Assembly: GCF_001411555.2 (NCBI RefSeq)
Contig: NC_049912.1
Coordinates: 16,786,341-16,850,340 of the forward strand
Origin: Juglans regia
Taxonomy: Eukaryota; Streptophyta; Magnoliopsida; Fagales; Juglandaceae
Length of the DNA: 64,000 bases
Direction of reading: 5' to 3'
Part shown: positions 57,200-64,000 of the stretch, piece by piece
Layout: every line of letters begins with the position of its first letter
Numbering within the stretch: the stretch's first letter is position 1
Translations under genes and position numbers: made by a program
Notes under the pieces: model-generated
Databases searched by the model: none
Seen by the model: only the letters and a program-made list of their open reading frames with translations
Told to the model about the DNA's origin: nothing

Positions 57200-58520
57200 T
57201 ACACATCAATGGCTTTCCTTAAAAACTCAAACCTTCAACTATCTAACCATCTAAAGGTTTAGTAAACAAATTAGCAAATTGATGCTAGATGGACACATGA
57301 TCCAACACTATTATAGACTCGACCAAGTCTCTAATAAAATCATGCCTTATGTCTATATACTTGGTTCTAGAGTGCTGAACAGGATTTCTTGAGATACTAA
57401 TTGCACTAGAGTTATCACAATATATTGTCATAGTATCTTAGGAGAACCCGTACTCCTCAAGCATTTTTTTCATCCATAGAACCCGTGTGCAACAAGTTCC
57501 TGCTACTATATACTCGGCTTTAGCTGTAGACAAGGAGATGGAATTTTGTTTTTTCCTCATCCAAGCAACCAAATTTCCAACTACATAAAAGCATCCTCTA
57601 GACATGCTTTTTGTGTCATCTGCATTTCTAGCCCAGTCAACATCCAAATAGCCAACTAGTGTCAAGTTAGTGTCCTTAGAATACCAAATACCATAATTTA
57701 TAGTTGCACTTGGATATTTAATAATTCTATTAACTGCAGTAAGATGTGATTCCTTAGGATTTGCTTGAAACCTAGCACACACACCAACATTGAATGCTAT
57801 ATCGAGTCTACTTGTTGTAATATAGAGTAAACTCCCTATTATACTTCTATAAAGTGTCAGATCAATGTCCTTACCTGTAGGCTCTGTGCTAATTTTTACT
57901 GAAGTGCTAATAGGAGTACGAGCATGACTCTTTCCTTCCATTCCAAACTTCTTAACGAGTTCTCTAGCATACTTAGATTGTGAGATGGAAATTCTTTCTT
58001 TAGTTTGTTTGACTTGAATGCCCAAGAAAAAATTTAACTCAACAATCATGCTCATTTCAAACTCAAATTTCATTTCAGTAGCAAAATCATGGGAGAGTGA
58101 GTCAAGAGTCGCTCCAAAAACAATATTATCTACATAAATCTGAGCAATGTGAAGTTGATTACTGATTTTCTTATGAAAAGAGTCCTATCAGCTTGTCCTC
58201 TAGTGAAACCATGCTCAAGTAAATATGTTGTCAACCTTTCATACCAAGCTCGTGGTATCCTTATTTAACCTTCTACTTGTGTGTATCCTTGTGCAACAAA
58301 TCTTGCTTTGTTTCTGACTATGGTGCCATGCTCATTTGACTTGTTCTTGAAGATCCACTTGGTTCTAATGATGTTGTAATTTTCAGGTCTAGGGACCAAC
58401 TCCCATACTTCGTTTCTTGTGAATTGATGAAGTTCCTCATGAATGGCGTTCACCCAACTTTCATTAGTTAAAACTTCTTTAACTTTCATCAGTCCTACCT
58501 GCGACAAATAACACACAAAA
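57200..58520 (-). pseudogene. SIRE-like copia reverse transcriptase and RNase H
   Basis: On the minus strand: NEVWELVPRPENYNIIRTKW and KARFVAQGYTQVEG (RT start), then PRAWYERLTTYLLEHGFTRG, IYVDNIVFGATLDS (the YVDD box is YVDN) and a 211-codon frame with LNFFLGIQVKQTKERISISQ, YRSIIGSLLYITTSRLDIAF and the RNase H words LVGYLDVDWA, SLSTAKAEYI. RNase H continues to about 57200 with [20 protein letters not shown]. About 75 residues with RT motif A are missing between QVEG and PRAW. SIRE/Maximus lineage is my reading of the RNase H words. Confidence 0.9.
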
Positions 58521-58899
58521 GAAACTTGGTTTAGAACTCTTTTCCTAAGTCTCGTTCATTCATCTAGCTCATCAAGAATGTTCCCTCTTTGATGATTATG
58601 ACTAATCCTTGAGGAGGGTTCTTTGTCATGTAGAGGAGGAGAGTTTGGAGGTATTTGCTCTACACGACCTGCATCACTCCTCAGTTTAGAATTATCTGTT
58701 GTGGCCTAGGCTAACTCTTGCAAGCTTTCAAGTTCTCTCTTTGTGATCTCGGCTGAAACATCATTTACAATCACATTTATAGATTCCATAACAACTTTTG
58801 TAAGTAGGTTGTAGACTCTATAGGCTCTTCTATTTGAGGAATATCCAAGAAATATCCCTTCATCACTCTTGCTGTTAAATTATGTGAATTATCCCGATC

Positions 58900-59290
58900 A
58901 CGCAAGATTTAGCACTTGCTACTGAAGATTCTAAAGTATTTAAATGTGGGCTTCTTGTTCTTCCACAACCCATATGGGGTATGTTCTGTTCTAGGTCTGA
59001 AGACAACTCTATTCAAAATCTGACTTGTCGTGTTCACAGCTTCTCCCCAAAAGTATAAGGCCATCTTTTTGCTACTTAACATCGTTCGAGTCATCTCTTG
59101 TAGGTTGAGATCTTCTTTGCTTTCCATCTTGACATGCTCCACACACCATCTTTTTAGTTTTTAGAGACTTTGATAAACCAGCTACTACTTTTCCATTGGA
59201 GATTTTTGACAAGTCTTTTAGGTTGATGTGACCAAGACGTTGATGCCACAGCTCAACTTCATCTAATAAAACTCTATGGCAACTTAAATT
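58900..59290 (-). pseudogene. copia integrase, core deleted
   Basis: Minus strand: ELWHQRLGHINLKDLSKI, then CGACQDGKQRRS is the zinc-binding pre-integrase domain (H...H, C...C). It is followed at once by QEMTRTMLSSKKMALYFWGE and LNRVVFRPRTEHTPYGLW, which belong to the far end of the integrase core. About 150 or more residues with the catalytic Asp residues are absent. Confidence 0.85.
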
Positions 59291-59339
59291 TGATGTAGAG
59301 GAGACTAGTGCCCTTCAAGACCCATTCTCTAGCTTGAAT

Positions 59340-59690
59340 ATAGACATTTCATTTATCCTTTGAAAACTGCACAAAGAGATCATCATCACAAAACTGACTA
59401 ATGTTAAGTAAATTAGCCTTAAGGCCCCCATATAAAACATTATGAAGAGTAGGTAGTCTAGGTATTTCAATACTCCCATTTCCTTCGACCATGGCCTTGC
59501 TCCCATCTCCAAAGGTCACGATTCCTCCATTTGCGGACTCAATCTTCTTGAATAAAGCTTTATACCCGTCATATGTCTTGAGCACGCAATGTCCAAGTAC
59601 CACAAGCAGTTGTCCATTGACTTGAGTACTGTGTGAGCAACTAAACACACAGCATCCACTTTAATCACCCATTTAGCCTTGAGTTTGGTC
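59340..59690 (-). pseudogene. copia aspartic protease
   Basis: Minus strand: WYLDIACSRHMTG (normally LDSGCSRHMTG, so the active-site triad is damaged), then a frame change to FKKIESANGGIVTFGDGSKA, GSIEIPRLPTLHNVLY and LKANLLNISQ. It would cut the gag-pol polyprotein. Confidence 0.85.
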
Positions 59691-60652
59691 TTGTCCATAT
59701 CACTTTGCAAACTTTTTCCTTTGTTGGGACAACAAAAATCTACTAGTTCACCAAGTGTACGATTCATGGTAGTTATTTGATGACTCAAGTCATCAACCTT
59801 ATTTTCTAAATTATTTTCCTTTCTTGTAGATTTTCTTTTTCCTTGTTTTTGCTGTACTTCTCTCAAGATAAAGCAATGTGGTCTTATATGGTCAAGAATA
59901 CCACAATGTTGATAAGTAGGAATAAACTTACCTTCGAACTTACCTCGATTAAACTTCCTTGACGTGGATCTTTCAAGAGGGGCTCTCAAAATATTAGATT
60001 TTGACACGACTTTTTTTGGAGCATCCTCACATTGGCTTCCTTTAACAAAGATAATACATTTTGATGAAGTGGCAGCGGACGGATGAGGCTTGAACATCTT
60101 TGCTTTGGGAGGTTATGTACCCCAAACCCGTGCGATCACAATTGAATTTTTGAAAGCTTAACATCTCATCTAATTTCTGAGTTGCTGTTTTTTTCTTGTA
60201 TTCTTGAACTTTTTCCAATTCCTTCTCAAGTGAGTTCATTGAGTGTTCAATCTTGATACTTCAACTTCAGAAATTTTTAATACCTCGGACAGATTATTCT
60301 TTTCATTCTCCACGCTGTGAGCTTGTGGTATAGCTTCTTATTTAGCTTTTTGAGCATGACCACCTCTTCACACAAATCATTATACGCTTCCTGTAAACTC
60401 AGCTCATGATCAGCCACAACTAGAGTTACCTCCGAGTCACTGTCATCATCATCACTTTCAAGTTTTATTAGCAAGAATCTTGCTAATAACAGTAGAAAAC
60501 ACCGTAAATGAACTTTCATCCTTAGATGTTGAATTGAAATTTTCAAAATCTGAGTTGTCATTCAGTGTGGCATTAAGTGCTTTTCCTTTGTTCTTTTTAA
60601 AGTTTGGATATTCAATCCTTATGTGACCATAACCTAATCATTCATGACACTT
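59690..60652 (-). pseudogene. copia gag, C-terminal part with zinc knuckle relic
   Basis: From the right, the minus strand reads KCHE, a stop, GYGHIRIEYPNFKKNKG (CCHC knuckle with one Cys turned into a stop), then an acidic and coiled stretch (SDDDDSD, LSLQEAYNDLCEEVVMLKKL), NSLEKELEKVQEYKKKTATQ and FIPTYQHCGILDHIRPHC (second knuckle). SIRE gag proteins have this layout. The N-terminal part is cut off where the LTR at 60655 begins. Confidence 0.8.
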
Positions 60653-61860
60653 AATGTAACGCCCGTCCTTGTGGTGGGACTTTTAACAAAATGATTTTAG
60701 AAAGGACGACAGAAATTACCGTTCGATTTAAAACTTTTTACTTGCATACCCAGGGTGCAAGACTCTACGTTTATAAAATAAAATGTGCTTTAAAATAAAA
60801 GAGGTTTACAGTGAAAAACATTAATCTTACAATAAAAAGGTCTCTCGTACAATTAAAACTCATGCATAGACTTTCGTGCTCTTTCTCATGGGCCTTGTCC
60901 ATCCTGATCATTTGTTCCTGTGATGGGAGAGGGACATGCATAAAAACTAAAATGAGTCGATGACTCGTAAGCATTAGTTCATACAGTTAAAATATAACAA
61001 CATAGGTTTTCATTCATGCATTCTTCATTCATACATACTATACATACATGCATACATGCATATGTGCATACGTGTGTTCTTTTGAAAACATCACTGGACG
61101 TGGTTTTCTTTTAAAAGAGGCTTTCCTTTCTTTAAAACATGTCCCCCGTCAGTGTCTTCATTTCATAAAGGTTCGTGCGTTCATGCTTTCATGCATTTAT
61201 ACATTCGTTCTTATCACTTTCATAGGCCAATGCACACTGTTACGCCCAGTGTGTTGGGTTAGCGGTCTTCCTTTGGACCTGGAGTCCGCCCGTGGCCACG
61301 GGTTGGGAATCCCTTTTCAGTCAGGGGGCAGCATTGGGTGCACTTCCAGTACTACTTACCCGGCATTGCAATTTACCCATTCATTGGTACCCTTTTCATT
61401 CATTCATGTGGCCGTTACGTATTTTCATACAGTAAACGTTCATTTCATTTCAGTCCTTTCCTTTCATGCAGTCCTTTTCATTTAACTGTCCAGTTCATGG
61501 AAAGTATCGTTTAAGACATGGGCTTAAACTTTCAGTTCATTTCAGCTCTACCTTCATTTAATAGTTCATGCAAAACGTCATTTAAAAACATACTTGGGCA
61601 TAAACGTCGGCTTTCATGGCATCCATAAACATCACCTTGAACGTCGTCTTTCATGGCGTCCATAAGCATCACCTCATGGCGCACATGAAAGCATTGGTTT
61701 GTAGGATCCATAAAAGCATCCGTTTTCATGCATTTCATGCATTTTCATCAGTTCGTGGATTTTTCTTAGAAAATACATACAATAAATATAGTGTATAGTC
61801 ATCCATTCACATTTTCATCAGTTCATACTCCTTTGTACTCCCTTCATATACACTACGTCA

Positions 61861-62120
61861 CATCACCATTATGGCATACCCATCATACGGTACATCACTC
61901 CACCACATGGAGTACACTCCTCAAGTACTCCCTTCATACACACTACGCCACATCACCATTATGGCATACCCACCATATGGTGTATCTCTCCACCACATGG
62001 AGTACACTCCTCGTGTACTCCCTTCATACACACTACGCCACATCACCATTATGGCATACCCACTATATGGTGCATCACTCCACCATATGGAATACACTCC
62101 ACGTGTACTCTTCCCATTTC
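61861..62120. repeat. 90-bp tandem repeat, about 3 copies
   Basis: CATCACCATTATGGCATACC starts at 61861, 61951 and 62041, each followed by a CTCCACCACATGGAGTACAC-type word. Period is exactly 90, a multiple of three, so frames stay open. Confidence 0.95.
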
Positions 62121-62330
62121 ACAATACGCCAGGAGGGTATATCTTACATATACTCTCTTTATCCCATACTACGCCACACACAAAAAGTACACTCAGCGTG
62201 TACTGTTCCCATTCCACATACGCCAGGAGTGTATATTTTACATATACTCTCCTTATTGCACACTACGCCACACACAGAGTACTCTCAGCGTGTACTGTTC
62301 CCATTCCACATGCCACGTCACCAATACAGC
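62104..62330. repeat. 92-95 bp tandem repeat, about 2.5 copies
   Basis: TGTACT-TTCCCATT-CACA starts at 62104, 62199 and 62291, each followed by ACGCCAGGAG-GTATAT in the first two. It directly follows the 90-bp array and shares its TACGCCACA word. Confidence 0.9.
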
Positions 62331-62887
62331 ACATACTCCACAACCACACTACACAGCATAGTCCACAACAGTGCACAGCACAATTCCCAACTACGCGCCA
62401 CACTTCACAACTCACTACACAGATAAGCCCAACACTTCACTACACAACACATCTCAATACAACGAACTCCAAATTACTAACAGCACAGTCTACAACATAA
62501 TCAACTAATCATTATCTAACATAACTAACGAGGGATAGAGGGTTATACCATCGACGAGATAACCCGTGCGTTGCTCGCTAATCATCACAGTCGATGATGT
62601 TGGAAGAGTCGTACGTGGCGGCTAACCCACGTACGGTGGCTATTTGGGCGTTTGAATAGCTAAGTGTGGTCTTGGAATGGCTCGTGGTGGCCATGTGATG
62701 GTGGCAAGGAGCTTAACATGACTGATCTTGCCATGTATAGTGGCAGTCAGCTATGCGCAATGGCTGTCCATCACGTGCCATGGCTACCCATGACATAAAG
62801 TGGTGGTTTGGACCTAGGGTTTGGCTAAGGGAGTTGTTGGTGGAGCCGTGGAGGCTCGGAGGTGGTGGCATGGTGGTCCACGGTGGT

Positions 62888-63731
62888 GGAGGTGGACTTG
62901 GCCATGTGTGAGGGGGGAGAAGCCCGTGAGAGAGTGAGAGAGAGTGTGCATGCATGGGTGGCAGATCGAGGCTATGGGCGGTTGGGATGGGTCGGTAGTG
63001 GCTGGAGGAGGCTGGAGATGGTGGTCATCAGCCGTGCGTGGCGGCGTACGATGGTGGAGGGTGAGAAACTCGTGCGTGAAGGAGAGGAAAGGCTCGTGCG
63101 GTGGAGGGAGGCTATGGGCCTCGTGTCAGGTGGAGGAGGAAGGGGGAGACTAGGAGTAGCATGTGGTCGTGTCCAATGGCCAAGGTGGTCGGGCACGGCG
63201 GCGCTAGGGACGTTCACAGTGAACCCATGCATGGAGGAGCTACAAACGTGCATGGGAGGAAGGTGGCTGCATGGAAGGTGTCGAGTTTGCTGGAGGGCGA
63301 TGGTCGGTGGGAGGTGGACTTGGCCATGTGTGAGGGGGGAGAAGCCCGTGAGAGAGTGAGAGAGAGTGTGCATGCATGGGTGGCAGATCGAGGCTATGGG
63401 CGGTTGGGATGGGTCGATAGTGGCTGGAGGAGGCTGGAGATGGTGGTCATCAGCCGTGCGTGGCGGCGTACGGTGGTGGAGGGTGAGAAACTCGTGCGTG
63501 AAGGAGAGGAAAGGCTCGTGCGGTGGAGGGAGGCTATGGGCCTCGTGTCAGGTGGAGGAGGAAGGGGGAGACTAGGAGTAGCTTGTGGTCGTGTCCAATG
63601 GCCAAGGTGGTTGGGCACGGCGGCGCTAGGGACGTTCACAGTGAACCCATGCATGGAGGAGCTACAAACGTGCATGGGAGGAAGGTGGCTGCATGGAAGG
63701 TGTCAAGCTTGCTGGAGGGTGATGGTCGGTG
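62888..63731. repeat. 422-bp tandem duplication, about 98% identical
   Basis: The block starting GGAGGTGGACTTGGCCATGT at 62888 is repeated from 63310. I count about seven substitutions in 422 bases and no length change. The GC-rich block therefore duplicated recently compared with everything else in the window. Identical open frames (69 codons at 62944 and 63366) result from the copy. Confidence 0.95.
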
Positions 63732-64000
63732 GGAGGGGAAGTTGTCATGGAGGTGGTGGCATCGTTGGGCGGCACACGGCGGAGCAGTGAGCACTAAGCC
63801 CATTCGGGCTGTGCACTGCCGAGAGAGAGGAAGAGAGAGTGTGAGAGAGGGATATTGGCATGGGAGGACTCGCCAGAGTGAGAGGAGGTCGATGGTGGTG
63901 AAGGTGAGACTCACCGGTGCATGGTGGTGTCGCGCTGGGCAGTGGAAGACTTGGCTTGGAGAGGAACAGCGTACTGCATACGGGAGCTGAGGGAGGGAGG

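Larger units (their letters stand above)
60655..64000 (-). mobile_element. long gypsy-type LTR on minus strand, cut by window end
   Basis: Plus-strand text starts TGTAACGCCCGTCC, so the minus-strand LTR ends GGACGGGCGTTACA, like the other long LTRs here. It is inserted in the copia gag. The right end lies outside. It carries two short tandem arrays (61861-62330) and, towards its 5' half, a GC-rich block with a fresh 422-bp duplication. The long open frames at 61791-62500 and 62862-63990 follow from repeats and high GC and overlap on both strands; no domain is recognised. Confidence 0.7.

Noticed and set aside
61791..62500. Two 209-211 codon frames with His/Tyr/Thr repeats as a novel repeat protein
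   Set aside because: The 90-bp unit is a multiple of three, so frames stay open by chance in more than one phase; it lies in an LTR and no domain or start context supports it.
62862..63990. Trp/Arg/Gly-rich frames of 155-229 codons
   Set aside because: High-GC, G-rich strand of a duplicated LTR block; antisense frames are equally open.

Overview
This is plant nuclear DNA, almost certainly from a woody eudicot. Spliced genes, TATA boxes, long AT-rich spacers, Ty1/copia, Ty3/gypsy, plant L1-type LINE, CACTA and Mutator-like remnants are all visible. A short MITE whose arms are built from repeated CATCTCATCTCAACTC-type words suggests Fagales (walnut/hickory/oak relatives), but that placement is from memory of repeat sequences and is weak. 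No prokaryotic operon, CRISPR array, rRNA gene or convincing tRNA gene was seen.

Only one host gene looks intact: a three-exon xyloglucan endotransglucosylase/hydrolase (XTH, GH16) at 42432-43837 on the + strand, with a signal peptide, the DEIDFEFLG catalytic motif, a TATA box and a (TC)n leader. Everything else is transposable-element sequence, mostly broken and nested.

Layout. 1-1850: two copia remnants on the minus strand. 1946-11165: a LINE (LINE-A), ORF1 then ORF2, split by a 6.2 kb composite gypsy-type LTR insertion (3621-9861) and ending at a solo LTR (11172-13885). 13886-14776: a minus-strand 'putative plant transposon protein' pseudogene. 17377-20252: a second solo LTR with a perfect 5-bp target duplication (atggt). 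20521-24214: the 3' part of a CACTA element, with a Transposase_24-like gene, subterminal repeats and a terminal CACTA repeat. 27122-34698: a near full-length LINE (LINE-B) whose ORF1 carries three separate DNA-transposon insertions. 34887-40414: a non-coding LTR element with two unlike LTRs and a fold-back 3' end, bounded by taaaa repeats. 41130-41301: a 172-bp solo LTR (TSD aaaca). 42432-43837: the XTH gene. 43993-46316: a minus-strand solo LTR (TSD atttc) only 155 bp past the XTH stop. 46835-51060: copia gag scrap and unresolved LTR-like repeats. 51071-55880: a Tat-like gypsy element lacking RT. 57200-60652: a SIRE-like copia on the minus strand, cut by another long minus-strand LTR (60655 to the window end) that holds fresh tandem duplications.

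The most interesting structure is the family of long LTRs (2.3-3.5 kb) that begin TGTAACACCC and end GGGCGTTACA. They are modular: different 5' modules join one shared 3' module. They share well-placed splice-site-like signals that outline a tiny 57-63 base exon, and three copies keep a perfect 8-bp hairpin with a GAAA loop. These points need alignment and transcript data; nothing here proves a new system.
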